The notes: generated from the sequence alone by a model not told the origin. DNA of 10,151 bases from Chloroflexota bacterium (GCA_016191895.1 JACPVD010000184.1:1-10151), one strand, 5' to 3'. Counted from the first letter of the stretch, positions 1 to 7,201 are shown. Numbers and translations are program-made.

Positions 1-861
1 GCTGGGCACATCCCCTTTGAGAATGGTGCGCGCGCTCTTAAGGCTTGGGTGCTTCACGGGAATCGCGGAGAGCAGGGCTTTTGTGTACGGATGCAATGGG
101 TTGCGGTATAGTTCATCGCGCCCGGTCAATTCCACCATTTTGCCCAGATACATCACCGCCACACGGTCGGAGATATGCTCGACGACGCTCAAATTATGCG
201 CGATGAAGAGATACGTCAGGCCGAACTCTTCCTGCAAATCCTTCAAAATGTTCAGCACCTGCGATTGAATCGAAACATCCAGCGCAGACACCGGCTCATC
301 GCAGACGATGAACTTGGGGTTGAGCGCCAACGCGCGCGCAATGCCAATACGCTGGCGTTGTCCGCCGGAGAATTCATGCGGGTAGCGGCGGGCGTGATAT
401 TCCTCCAGGCCAACCTTCTTCAACATGCTGATCGCAATTTCCCAGCGTTCCTTCGGGTGGCCGACCTTGTGAATATTCAAGCCTTCCATCACCGCCTCGC
501 CAATCGGCATGCGCGGATCGAGCGATGCATACGGGTCCTGAAAGATGATCTGCATATCGCGGCGCAACACTTTCAGCGACGCCGGGCGCATACGGATGAT
601 ATCCTCGCCATTGAACGCCACTTCGCCGGAAGTCGGCTCGATCAACCGCAATATGGATCGACCCACGGTCGTCTTGCCGCAGCCTGATTCGCCCACCATG
701 CCGAGCGTTTCGCCTTGCTTGATCGAAAAATTGACCTTGTCCACCGCCTGCACCCAGGCGCTAACGCGTTGAAAAAAACCGGAACGCACCGGGAAATGTT
801 TTACAAGGTCTTTCACGACCAACAGGTCGGATTTCTCTTGAGTCTGCATCTTTATATTCAT
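1..861 (-). CDS. Peptide ABC importer ATP-binding protein, DppF/OppF type (3' end cut by window)
   Basis: Cytoplasmic ATPase of the peptide importer; it would pair with the DppD-type ATPase encoded just upstream to power transport. The frame runs without a stop from ATG at 861 to the window edge, giving 287 residues. Visible motifs are Walker A GESGCGKT (57-64), Q-loop Gln108 in IIFQDP, signature FSGGQRQR (164-171), Walker B FIVCDEP (184-190), D-loop SALD and H-loop His222. The residue after the His is Asn (AHNLSVV) rather than the commoner Asp. The sequence [13 protein letters not shown] (256-268) opens the C-terminal oligopeptide-transporter extension; its cysteine-containing end lies outside the window. 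The start lies 7 bp after the stop of the preceding ATPase gene, so the two are translationally close. An in-frame Met at residue 5 is an alternative start. DppF and OppF cannot be told apart by sequence alone, so substrate is not assigned. Confidence 0.95.
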   Translation of the reverse strand, partial: MNIKMQTQEKSDLLVVKDLVKHFPVRSGFFQRVSAWVQAVDKVNFSIKQGETLGMVGESGCGKTTVGRSILRLIEPTSGEVAFNGEDIIRMRPASLKVLRRDMQIIFQDPYASLDPRMPIGEAVMEGLNIHKVGHPKERWEIAISMLKKVGLEEYHARRYPHEFSGGQRQRIGIARALALNPKFIVCDEPVSALDVSIQSQVLNILKDLQEEFGLTYLFIAHNLSVVEHISDRVAVMYLGKMVELTGRDELYRNPLHPYTKALLSAIPVKHPSLKSARTILKGDVPS

Positions 862-868
862 GGCTGGG

Positions 869-1918
869 TTATCTCTTTTCCGGTTTGCTTCCGCGTTTGA
901 TGGGCGCCACATGCTGATCTGGCGCAGAATCCTTATATAGCCAGCAGCGAACTTTGTGCCCTTCAGAAACTTCCACTAAGTCAGGTTTCTTCGCAGAACA
1001 GATCGATAAATTATGTTCGACACGCGCCTTGCATCGCGGGGCAAAACGGCAGCCCGGAGGCAGGTTCACCAAATTCGGCACCGAGCCGGGAATCACATCC
1101 AACCGGTCGCGCACATCACCCAGCACCGGTATCGAGCCGATCAGGCCTTTTGTGTAGGGATGAAGCGGCAGGTCGAATAATGAAGCGACAACCGATTGCT
1201 CCACGATCTCGCCGGCGTACATCACCGCCACGCGATTCGCCATCTCGGCGATCACGCCCAGGTCGTGAGTGATCAGGATCACGGTCGATCCCATCTTTTC
1301 GCGCATGTCGCGAATCAGGTCGAGAATTTGCGCTTGAATTGTCACATCCAACGCGGTGGTGGGTTCGTCTGCGATCAACAAATCGGGAACGCAGGCCAGC
1401 GCCATGGCGATCATCACGCGTTGGGCCATGCCGCCGGACATTTCGTGTGGAAAGGATTCGGCGCGGCGGTCCGGCTCGGGGATGCCGACCAGTTTTAGAA
1501 GTTCGACGGCGCGTTTGTGTCCCGCCTCCTTGCCGAAGGACTGGTGGACATTCAACACTTCGGAAATCTGGTCGCCGACGCGAAAGACCGGGTTCAGCGC
1601 GGATTGCGGCTGTTGGAAGATCATCGAAATGCGATTGCCGCGCACTTTCATCATTTCTTCTTCGGAGGCTTTCGCCAAGTCGGCACCTTCAAAAAGGATT
1701 TGACCGTCGACGATCTTTCCGGGCGTGCTGATCAGGCGCATGATCGAAAGCGACGTGACGCTCTTCCCGCAGCCTGATTCGCCGACGATGCCAAGCACCT
1801 CCCCGGGATAGACTTCGAAATCGATTCCATCCACAGCCTGGACAACGCCGTCTTCGGTGTAAAAATAGGTTTTCAAACCGCGAACTTCGAGCAGGGGTTT
1901 TTCGCTGGTAGTTTCCAC
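869..1918 (-). CDS. Peptide ABC importer ATP-binding protein, DppD/OppD type
   Basis: Complete 349-residue ATPase, partner of the DppF-type subunit in the nucleotide-binding dimer under the permeases. Motifs: Walker A GESGCGKS (46-53), Q-loop Gln102, signature MSGGMAQR (160-167), Walker B LLIADEP (180-186), TTALD D-loop and H-loop His218 in THDLG. The C-terminal extension begins LHPYTKGL (252-259) and has four cysteines, C290, C296, C307 and C325. This is the pattern that binds a [4Fe-4S] cluster in characterised Dpp-type ATPases (family knowledge; not tested here). The start is GTG at 1918, chosen because GGGAG lies 6 nt upstream and the homology begins at once ([11 protein letters not shown]). 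The nearby ATG at 1934 is in another frame. Length is normal for the family. The gene is separated from permease C by 99 bp containing two hairpins. Confidence 0.96.
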   Translation of the reverse strand: METTSEKPLLEVRGLKTYFYTEDGVVQAVDGIDFEVYPGEVLGIVGESGCGKSVTSLSIMRLISTPGKIVDGQILFEGADLAKASEEEMMKVRGNRISMIFQQPQSALNPVFRVGDQISEVLNVHQSFGKEAGHKRAVELLKLVGIPEPDRRAESFPHEMSGGMAQRVMIAMALACVPDLLIADEPTTALDVTIQAQILDLIRDMREKMGSTVILITHDLGVIAEMANRVAVMYAGEIVEQSVVASLFDLPLHPYTKGLIGSIPVLGDVRDRLDVIPGSVPNLVNLPPGCRFAPRCKARVEHNLSICSAKKPDLVEVSEGHKVRCWLYKDSAPDQHVAPIKRGSKPEKR

Positions 1919-1924
1919 AGGGTT

Positions 1925-1929
1925 CTCCC
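1925..1929 (-). promoter_or_regulatory. Ribosome binding site deciding the GTG start of the DppD-type gene
   Basis: GGGAG on the minus strand, 6 nt before the GTG at 1918. No in-frame ATG near the beginning of the conserved domain has a comparable site, so this sets the start. Confidence 0.7.
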
Positions 1930-1963
1930 AACATAAGATTTCGGCAAGTAAAATTTAGCGCAG

Positions 1964-2007
1964 GTTGCGCTCTCTTGCGCAACGCTTTCCCGGCGTTAGA
2001 GAACGCC
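1964..2007 (-). other. Two hairpins in the permease C / ATPase D spacer
   Basis: Two perfect inverted repeats sit in this 99-bp spacer: GTTGCGC (1964-1970) with GCGCAAC (1977-1983), loop 6 nt; and GGCGTT (1992-1997) with AACGCC (2002-2007), loop 4 nt. AACGC (1981-1985) can also pair with GCGTT (1993-1997), so the two folds compete. There is no U-tract after either stem, so neither is a standard terminator. They may slow RNases or tune the amount of ATPase relative to permease. The structures are visible in the sequence; the role is inference. Confidence 0.4.
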
Positions 2008-2017
2008 TGTTGCCAAC

Positions 2018-3013
2018 CTAAAGTTTCAAGCGCGGATCGAGCGCGTCGCGCAGGCCATCGCCAATGTAATTGAAAGCAAGGGAACAGATAAAGATCGGGA
2101 GGCCCGGTATCAACGGCAGCCAGGGTTTATCGAACATATACGTCTGTGTGGCGGAGAGCATGTTCCCCCATGTGGGAACGGGGTCTTGAATGCCAAAGCC
2201 GAGAAACGCCAACGCAGCTTCGGCCACCACATATCCCGCAAGACCGAGCGAAGCATCCACGATGATGGGCGCCATGGCGTTGGGAATCATGTGTTTCAAG
2301 ATGATCCAGACATTCGATGCGCCCAGGGAGCGGGCGGCTTCCACAAAGGTCTGCTCGCGCAAAGAGAGCACCGTGCCGCGCATCAATTGCGCCGACGAAA
2401 GCCAGCCGAAGCCGGCAAGGACAATAACGATCAAGACGGCGTTACGGGCGTCGCGCGGGCTGACGAGCATGATTTTACCCACGAACGCCAGCACTGATTC
2501 TGGAATGGGTATCAGGTTTTCGTTTCGGATCAACATTGAGGAAATGATCAATAACAACGGCAATGTCGGAATGGAAAGCATGAACTCCACAAAGCGCATT
2601 AAGACCGAATCCACCCAACCGCCGTAGAAGCCTGAAATTGCGCCGATGAAAATACCGATGGTTTCGGAGATGATCACCGAAAGCAGGGCAACGCTGAGAG
2701 AAATACGCCCGGCATAGATCAGGCGGGAAAAGGTATCGCGGCCAATATTATCGGTGCCCAGATAATGCACGCGGCCGTCTTCACCCACCGAACCAAACGG
2801 GACGAAATAATCTCCCACATTTACCGCGTCGATTTCATACGGGGCGATGAAAGGCGCAAGGATGGTGATCAGAAAAACGATCAGCATGACCGCCATCGAT
2901 ATCATGGCGAGGCGATGCCGCACAAAGCGCCGCATGACCACTTGAAACGGGCTGCGTTCCTCGATGGTGATGGCTTCGACATCCAGTTTTTGAATTTGAG
3001 CAGTTGCTGTCAT
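2018..3013 (-). CDS. Peptide ABC importer permease, DppC/OppC type
   Basis: Second inner-membrane subunit of the importer; it forms the translocation path with permease B. The start is ATG at 3013 (MTATAQIQKL), giving 331 residues. GAGG lies 8 nt upstream and the start is 16 bp after the permease B stop. The frame stays open to 3250, but that extension overlaps permease B and has no family resemblance. A cytoplasmic N-terminus with Arg-rich FVRHRL precedes the first membrane helix (about 36-58). The segment HYLGTDNIGRDTFSRL (83-98) is the DppC-family signature before the core. Membrane segments are near 105-128, 146-166, 192-210, 246-270 and 300-318. The EAA coupling loop is EAARSLGASN...HMIPN (225-245), which contacts the ATPases. 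The C-terminus DALDPRLKL is typical of the family. Length is normal to slightly long. Confidence 0.95.
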   Translation of the reverse strand: MTATAQIQKLDVEAITIEERSPFQVVMRRFVRHRLAMISMAVMLIVFLITILAPFIAPYEIDAVNVGDYFVPFGSVGEDGRVHYLGTDNIGRDTFSRLIYAGRISLSVALLSVIISETIGIFIGAISGFYGGWVDSVLMRFVEFMLSIPTLPLLLIISSMLIRNENLIPIPESVLAFVGKIMLVSPRDARNAVLIVIVLAGFGWLSSAQLMRGTVLSLREQTFVEAARSLGASNVWIILKHMIPNAMAPIIVDASLGLAGYVVAEAALAFLGFGIQDPVPTWGNMLSATQTYMFDKPWLPLIPGLPIFICSLAFNYIGDGLRDALDPRLKL

Positions 3014-3029
3014 ATCGGTAACCTCGGCC

Positions 3030-4229
3030 TTAGGTGAGACGGATGCGCGGATCCACAAGCGTGTATAAAATATCGCGCAGGAGGGTTGCGGTGACGGTAA
3101 GCACCGCAAGAATGAAGAAGATTGCCATGGCAACCGGGTAGTCATAATCCCCGAGCGCAAGCAGGTAGAGACGCCCCATGCCGGGCCAGGCGAAAATGCT
3201 TTCCGTAATGATCGCGCCGGCAAAGAGACCGGGGATGGTAAATACCACAATGGTCACAAACGGGATCAGGGCGTTGCGAAGCGCGTGTTTCAAGATCACG
3301 ACCTTGTTGCTCAATCCCTTTGCGCGCGCCGTGCGGACATAATCCTGTCTCAACACATCCAGCAGACTGGCGCGAATAAAACGGCTCCAGCCGGCAATGT
3401 TCAGGATCGTCAACACCGCCACCGGTAAGATCAAATGCAATGTGCGGTCCTTCAACGAGCCGGCCACCACTTTGCCGATCAATGGAATGGTGTAGCCCCG
3501 CACGGACTCGGACAAGCCGGCGGGAACGTATACCCAACCCGCATTTTTCGGCAGAATGGAGAAGATCAGAATAAAAAGCAAACCAAAAAAGAAACTTGGC
3601 ATGGCTGACCCCATGAACGCCATCGTGGTGAATGTATAATCAAAACGGGAATATTGTTTGACCGCGGAATAAATACCCAGTGGAATCCCAAGGGCAAGGG
3701 AAAACAGGGTGGAAAGCCCGATCAACTGGAGGGTTTTGGGGATGCGGCTAATAATCACTTCGCTTACAGGGCGATCGCGCAAAATTCGCCATGACAGGCC
3801 AAAGTCGCCGAACATGATACCGCGACTGGTTCGCCGGCCGACAAGGTCTTTCATCAGCACTTCCTCTTTGCAACCCACCACTTTTGTTTCCGGAACGCCG
3901 CGCGAGTTTATCACTTCCGTTTCAATCGGTTTGCGGCAACCCACCACCGTGTCGGCGAAGTATTCCTTCCCGCCAATGACAAGCGGGCCGCGCGGCACGC
4001 CGATCAACCAGCGGCTGAAACGAACCGGGAGGGACAAATCCAATTCGAAGGAGGCGCGGATACGGGCGATATCCTCCTCTGTGATGCGAAAACGCGTATT
4101 CTGTTGAATCTGGCGCAAGCCGGCCAAGGGGCCGCCGGGCGCAAAACTCAGCATTACATAAGTGGCAACTGCCGAAATGAAAACCACCAAAATCGATTGT
4201 AAAACACGGCGAAGAAGGTACGCGGTCAT
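3030..4229 (-). CDS. Peptide ABC importer permease, DppB/OppB type, with an extracytoplasmic insert
   Basis: First inner-membrane subunit of the importer, 399 residues. ATG at 4229 has GGAG 5 nt upstream. The N-terminus MTAYLLRRVLQSILVVF and helix 1 (about 9-30) are typical, as are GDFGLSW (141-147), DYVRTARAKGL (296-306, the EAA coupling loop), LKHALRNALIPF (313-324), FAWPGMGRL (346-354) and VDPRIRL at the end. Further membrane helices are near 166-190, 205-226, 265-285, 318-343 and 364-388. The protein is longer than usual for DppB (about 310-340 residues, from general knowledge). The excess is an insert at about 78-138, in the loop after helix 1 that faces outside. It has two near-copies of VVGC, at C98 and C120, which could form a disulfide. 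The insert is in a good place to touch the binding protein. Confidence 0.95.
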   Translation of the reverse strand: MTAYLLRRVLQSILVVFISAVATYVMLSFAPGGPLAGLRQIQQNTRFRITEEDIARIRASFELDLSLPVRFSRWLIGVPRGPLVIGGKEYFADTVVGCRKPIETEVINSRGVPETKVVGCKEEVLMKDLVGRRTSRGIMFGDFGLSWRILRDRPVSEVIISRIPKTLQLIGLSTLFSLALGIPLGIYSAVKQYSRFDYTFTTMAFMGSAMPSFFFGLLFILIFSILPKNAGWVYVPAGLSESVRGYTIPLIGKVVAGSLKDRTLHLILPVAVLTILNIAGWSRFIRASLLDVLRQDYVRTARAKGLSNKVVILKHALRNALIPFVTIVVFTIPGLFAGAIITESIFAWPGMGRLYLLALGDYDYPVAMAIFFILAVLTVTATLLRDILYTLVDPRIRLT

Positions 4230-4294
4230 GGCTTCTCCAAAATAATTTCCAGCCTGCGCAAACGTTGCAGGGAGAGCAAAGGTTTTACCTGATC

Positions 4295-4523
4295 ACCCAT
4301 CTTACGTAGTGCGACCCTCAGGTCGCCTGCGCACACAGAGTACAGATGCACTGTGTAAGCAGTTCCCCGGTACCGCAACACGTTTTGCGATGTCGCCCAG
4401 CAATTGCGAGATATTGCAAATTGACAATTAAATCGAGCAAAAAAGTATCGTTTTCAAACAAAGGGGGGAATGCTCGATTATTTTGGACAAGTGCAAAATC
4501 TCGCAGTGCCGCGTAAGGTGGGT
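4295..4523. repeat. Nested inverted-repeat element, MITE-like or structured intercistronic RNA
   Basis: The outer ends are imperfect inverted repeats of 12 bp with one mismatch: ACCCATCTTACG (4295-4306) and CGTAAGGTGGGT (4512-4523). Inside, 4405-4439 pairs imperfectly with 4471-4505, including perfect blocks TGCGAGAT (4405-4412) / ATCTCGCA (4498-4505) and AATCGAGCA (4431-4439) / TGCTCGATT (4471-4479). A further local hairpin is GCGACC-CTCA-GGTCGC (4311-4326), and ACACAG / CTGTGT lies beyond it. I see no target-site duplication, so insertion is not proven. It may be a miniature transposon relic or a structured spacer in the mRNA. Confidence 0.4.
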
Positions 4524-4533
4524 TACTTAAGCG

Positions 4534-4568
4534 ATGGGGTAGGCGCGAAAAACTCGCGCCTACCCCAT
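4534..4568 (-). terminator. Strong hairpin after the binding-protein gene, no U-tract
   Basis: Perfect 15-bp inverted repeat: arms 4534-4548 and 4554-4568 with a 5-nt loop. It lies 30 bp past the stop of the binding-protein gene and before the permease genes. Neither strand has a T-run directly after the stem, so it is not a classical intrinsic terminator. In transporter operons such hairpins commonly protect the binding-protein message from 3' decay and lower expression of the following genes; that role is inferred here. Confidence 0.5.
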
Positions 4569-4597
4569 GTTAACTTAATCGACGAACCGCGCGCGAA

Positions 4598-6511
4598 TTA
4601 GCGCAGGAACAACTGAACGTCAATGTGTTCCCATGTAGCGCTGGGGTTGATGATGGTGATGATCTTGCCTTCCGTTGCCGCGGCCACGAGGGTCTCGGTG
4701 AGGCCCACCAGGGTGGTGGAATCGAGCATGTCGATCTCACCGCCAAGTAGCAGGGCTTCCGCGCTTTCGGAGGTAATGAACTGAATCACGAGATTCGGGG
4801 ATTTGGGAGCGCCGAAGACCCAGTTGGGATTGGCGGCGAAGACCATCTTCTCGCCCTTGACCCATTCCGTGATCATGTAGGGGCCGTAGGAAAGAGGCTT
4901 CGCGGCCACTTCAGGCAGGGTGCTCCATTCGCTCGCGGGGACATCCTTCAACGTGCGGCCATCGGAGATCACCTGGTGCGAAGGATAGAGTCCCCAAACA
5001 GGCAGGAAGTACAGCGGGGATTGAACGCCGGGGAGCCAGGTCTGGGTGTAACCAACTTCGAAGAATTCAACACTGGCGGTCTGATCACAGACGATGAAGG
5101 AGGTGGCGCCGGATTCGGGATCACAGGCAATGTTCTTCGCCAATTCGATATCGGCGGCCTTGACGGGTTCGCCGTCTTCCCACTTGATGCCATCAATGAA
5201 CTCGAACTTGGAAACCAACTGTTTCATCGTGACAGTTCCGCCGCTGTATTCGATGGTCTCACCGGCGGCGTTGATAATGGAGGCGCCAGCCGCAAGATCG
5301 ATCACATCGCCGTTGGCATCCACAACCTTGTCGCCTTCCTTGACTTCGACGTCGTTATTGCTGGTGGCGCCGCTTTCAAGGGTGGGCAGTTGCTTGAGGT
5401 AGATCGCCTGGAAGTCGTAATTCAGGCTGGTGCTCTGCTGGGGGCGGATGAGGGTATACGCGGCGTTGGCGACGAAAGCGTCTTCAACGAGCGTGAAGAG
5501 GGAGGCGGGTTCCTGGGTGAAGCCGAGGATGACCGTATCGGAACCGGTCTTTTCCCATTCCTCGACGTTATAGGTGTAATACGCCTCACCGGGTGTCGGG
5601 GCAAAGCCGGTCAAGTCTGCGGCGATGGCAAAGGTCTCGGTGCGGTTGAAGAGCGGAATGGAAGGAACGTCCTTGGTGAATTCCTGCTGGACGATCGTGT
5701 AAGCGGCAATGCGGTCATCCTTGATCAGGGTGTTGTTTGCCACTTTGATATTCTTGCTGGCTTCTTCGTTACACCAACCCATTGCATTCTGACCCGCCCA
5801 GCCGTTCTCCGGGAAGGGGATCTGATCGCAGGCATAGAGGGTCTGTCCACCGGGATCGGCCTGACCAACCCACGCAAACGCGCCGAGTTCATAATCGCGA
5901 CGGGCAAGGCCAGTTGTATCGCCGAACCACCAGGAGGCGGGAGCGTGCAAGCGGACGATGCGAACGCCGCAGTCGGCCATCTGGGATTCCCAGATCGCAG
6001 CCCAGGTCTGGCGGAAGGAGGCGGAAGTGGTGGTGAACTTCAAGGCAAGTTCGTCGCCGGCGGCGTTGGTGCGGAAGTCCGCGCCTTCGGCGAGGGCCCA
6101 GCCGGCTTCATCGAGAAGCGCCTTGCCCTTTTCAGGATCGAATTCATAGATGGTGATATTCTCATCGCCAGCGTATGCCCAGTGGTCGCGCGGGATGAAG
6201 GTATGCATGACCAACTTGGCCTGTTCTTCTGCGGAGATCAAAGGATACACAGACGCGAGCAAGTCGGCCTTGTTGGTGCAGTAGGACAGGGCCTGGCACA
6301 CCTTGAGATCGCCCAAAATCGGGTGAGGGGTGGTATAGGAGGTTTCAGTGATGGGGGCTTCGGTGGGAATTACTTCCGGCGCTTCCGTCGGGGCGGGCGC
6401 TTCTTCGGTCGCGGCGGGCGCCTCGGTTGCGGCGGGCGCGCCACAGGCGGCGAGAATCATGGTGGCAATAGCCAGCAGACTCAAGACAAAAAACGAGCGG
6501 TTACGTAACAT
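4598..6511 (-). CDS. Circularly permuted peptide-binding lipoprotein (SBP_bac_5 family)
   Basis: Extracellular, lipid-anchored solute receptor of the importer, 637 residues. ATG at 6511 has GGAGGAG 7 nt upstream. The signal peptide ends in lipobox LAAC (Cys23), followed by an Ala/Pro/Thr/Glu-rich linker to about residue 56. The family's lobes are then in reversed order. Residues 57-320 resemble the usual C-terminal half: HPILGDLKVCQALSYCTNK (63-81), FDPEKGKALLDEAGW (124-138) and the usual end, IPLFNR to YNVEEWEK (285-321). Residues 324-634 resemble the usual N-terminal half: ILGFTQEPASLFTL (328-341), FIDGIKWEDGEPVKAADIE (438-456), SYGPYMITEWVKGEKM (541-556) and AEALLLGGEIDML (584-596), stopping at TWEHIDVQLFLR. 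Likely disulfides are C228-C247 and C463-C475. Residues 388-428 form a beta-rich insert with two similar segments, DANGDVIDL and NAAGETIEY. Peptide is the likely ligand class, but specificity cannot be read from sequence. Confidence 0.93.
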   Translation of the reverse strand: MLRNRSFFVLSLLAIATMILAACGAPAATEAPAATEEAPAPTEAPEVIPTEAPITETSYTTPHPILGDLKVCQALSYCTNKADLLASVYPLISAEEQAKLVMHTFIPRDHWAYAGDENITIYEFDPEKGKALLDEAGWALAEGADFRTNAAGDELALKFTTTSASFRQTWAAIWESQMADCGVRIVRLHAPASWWFGDTTGLARRDYELGAFAWVGQADPGGQTLYACDQIPFPENGWAGQNAMGWCNEEASKNIKVANNTLIKDDRIAAYTIVQQEFTKDVPSIPLFNRTETFAIAADLTGFAPTPGEAYYTYNVEEWEKTGSDTVILGFTQEPASLFTLVEDAFVANAAYTLIRPQQSTSLNYDFQAIYLKQLPTLESGATSNNDVEVKEGDKVVDANGDVIDLAAGASIINAAGETIEYSGGTVTMKQLVSKFEFIDGIKWEDGEPVKAADIELAKNIACDPESGATSFIVCDQTASVEFFEVGYTQTWLPGVQSPLYFLPVWGLYPSHQVISDGRTLKDVPASEWSTLPEVAAKPLSYGPYMITEWVKGEKMVFAANPNWVFGAPKSPNLVIQFITSESAEALLLGGEIDMLDSTTLVGLTETLVAAATEGKIITIINPSATWEHIDVQLFLR

Positions 6512-6642
6512 GATTTTTCTCCTCCAAGAAGAAAATAATAGGGTGGAATTTCTCGACCTTGCGTATCGTACACTTTGGTTATCTATTCGATTGGCAACCT
6601 CCTTGTGGGTAATAAAAAAACGTCCTTACAGAAGGCTTGCAA

Positions 6643-6670
6643 ATTATACCCAGTTCCCTAAGAGCGTCAA
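6643..6670 (-). promoter_or_regulatory. Sigma-70-like promoter of the importer operon
   Basis: On the minus strand: -35 TTGACG (6670-6665), 16-bp spacer, -10 TATAAT (6648-6643). The -10 is a perfect consensus and the -35 differs at one base. Predicted transcription start is near 6636, about 125 nt before the binding-protein ATG. Confidence 0.75.
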
Positions 6671-6719
6671 CAGCAGGTTTTCATGAAAAGGTGATCCAGA
6701 CAAAAAACCACCGTAAAAG

Positions 6720-6734
6720 ACTGCTTAAAGCAGT
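6720..6734. promoter_or_regulatory. Short palindrome between divergent promoters, possible operator
   Basis: ACTGCT-TAA-AGCAGT is a perfect 6-bp inverted repeat with a 3-bp centre, lying 50 bp upstream of the importer -35 and 46 bp upstream of the mscL -35. The position suits a regulator site, but no regulator gene is in the window and short palindromes occur by chance. Confidence 0.25.
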
Positions 6735-6780
6735 TCTGGAGAGGGGGTAAAGAGAAAAGACCACAAAAATTCATCCCTTG

Positions 6781-6809
6781 TTGACAAGCCCCGATTCCTA
6801 ACATAGAAT
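6781..6809 (+). promoter_or_regulatory. Near-consensus sigma-70 promoter of mscL
   Basis: TTGACA (6781-6786), 17-bp spacer, TAGAAT (6804-6809). The -35 and the spacer are ideal and the -10 has one mismatch to TATAAT. Predicted start is near 6816, giving a leader of about 29 nt that contains AAGGAG (6833-6838), 6 nt before the mscL ATG. Confidence 0.8.
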
Positions 6810-6844
6810 CCAATCGCATACCGTCATTCTAAAAGGAGAACATC

Positions 6845-7138
6845 ATGCTCAAAGAATTCAAAGAGTTTGTCTTGCGCGGAAACGTGCTCGATCTCGCCAT
6901 CGGTGTGATCATCGGCGCGGCGTTTACCAAGATCGTTACGTCACTGGTCAATGATATCCTCATGCCGCTGATCGGCCTTGCAATGGGAGGCGTTAATTTC
7001 AGCGAATTATCCATCAAAGTCGGGGACGCGGTTGTCAAATGGGGCGCGTTCCTGCAAACCGTTATCGACTTTCTCATTGTGGCCTTTGTTATCTTCATGA
7101 TCGTAAAAGCCGCAAACAAATTGAGCAAACAGAAATAA
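6845..7138 (+). CDS. mscL: Large-conductance mechanosensitive channel, short form
   Basis: Inner-membrane channel that opens under membrane tension and releases solutes during hypo-osmotic shock. 97 residues from ATG at 6845, with AAGGAG 6 nt upstream. The N-terminal helix and first membrane helix, [19 protein letters not shown] (3-21) continuing through [20 protein letters not shown], match the family closely; this helix lines the pore. A short periplasmic loop (about 46-65) leads to helix 2, [19 protein letters not shown] (69-87). The protein ends at [10 protein letters not shown], just after helix 2. E. coli MscL is 136 residues and carries a further C-terminal amphipathic helix that bundles in the cytoplasm; it is absent here. 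The sequence after the stop does not resume the homology in any frame, so this looks like a natural short form rather than a frameshift. Confidence 0.96.
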   Translation: MLKEFKEFVLRGNVLDLAIGVIIGAAFTKIVTSLVNDILMPLIGLAMGGVNFSELSIKVGDAVVKWGAFLQTVIDFLIVAFVIFMIVKAANKLSKQK

Positions 7139-7165
7139 GCAGAAACAAACAAGCAAACATGGAAC

Positions 7166-7201
7166 ATGTCCCGCAGAATTGAAAGAGGCGCTGCGGGACA
7201 T
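7166..7201 (+). terminator. Terminator-like hairpin after mscL
   Basis: Perfect 11-bp inverted repeat, ATGTCCCGCAG (7166-7176) and CTGCGGGACAT (7191-7201), with a 14-nt loop, followed by the pyrimidine-rich TCCTTCGTTTGATCCTTTC rather than a pure T-run. It lies 28 bp past the mscL stop and directly before the helicase start. It may end mscL transcripts or fold in the helicase leader. Confidence 0.5.

Larger units (their letters stand above)
4230..4597. other. Gene-free spacer between binding-protein and permease B genes
   Basis: These 368 bp hold no credible coding frame on either strand. They contain a perfect 15-bp hairpin close to the binding-protein stop and a larger nested inverted-repeat element, both listed separately, and the permease B ribosome binding site (GGAG, 4235-4238 region). 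I found no convincing internal promoter for the permease genes, so read-through from the upstream promoter past these structures is the simplest model. Confidence 0.7.
6512..6844. other. Divergent regulatory region between the importer operon and mscL
   Basis: 333 bp without a gene. It holds the importer promoter (6643-6670, leftward), the mscL promoter (6781-6809, rightward), both ribosome binding sites and a short palindrome between the promoters (6720-6734). The importer leader is long, about 125 nt if transcription starts near 6636. It contains AAGGAGGTT (6604-6596, minus strand), a full Shine-Dalgarno-like sequence with no suitably spaced start codon after it. Confidence 0.75.

Noticed and set aside
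3014..3250. Upstream extension of the permease C frame by 79 codons
   Set aside because: It overlaps the end of permease B in another frame and does not resemble the family; ATG at 3013 has a ribosome site and the expected N-terminus.
4976..6508. A 510-codon open frame on the plus strand, antisense to the binding-protein gene
   Set aside because: It is glycine-rich, has no recognisable domain, and is the mirror of a gene with clear homology, signal peptide, promoter and ribosome site. Long antisense frames are common opposite GC-biased codons.
6614..6635. Small hairpin followed by seven U in the importer leader, as an attenuator
   Set aside because: The stem is only 4 bp and sits at the predicted very 5' end of the transcript, so it cannot work as a normal terminator.
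7139..7200. A frameshifted C-terminal domain of MscL after its stop
   Set aside because: None of the three frames after the stop resembles the MscL C-terminal helix.
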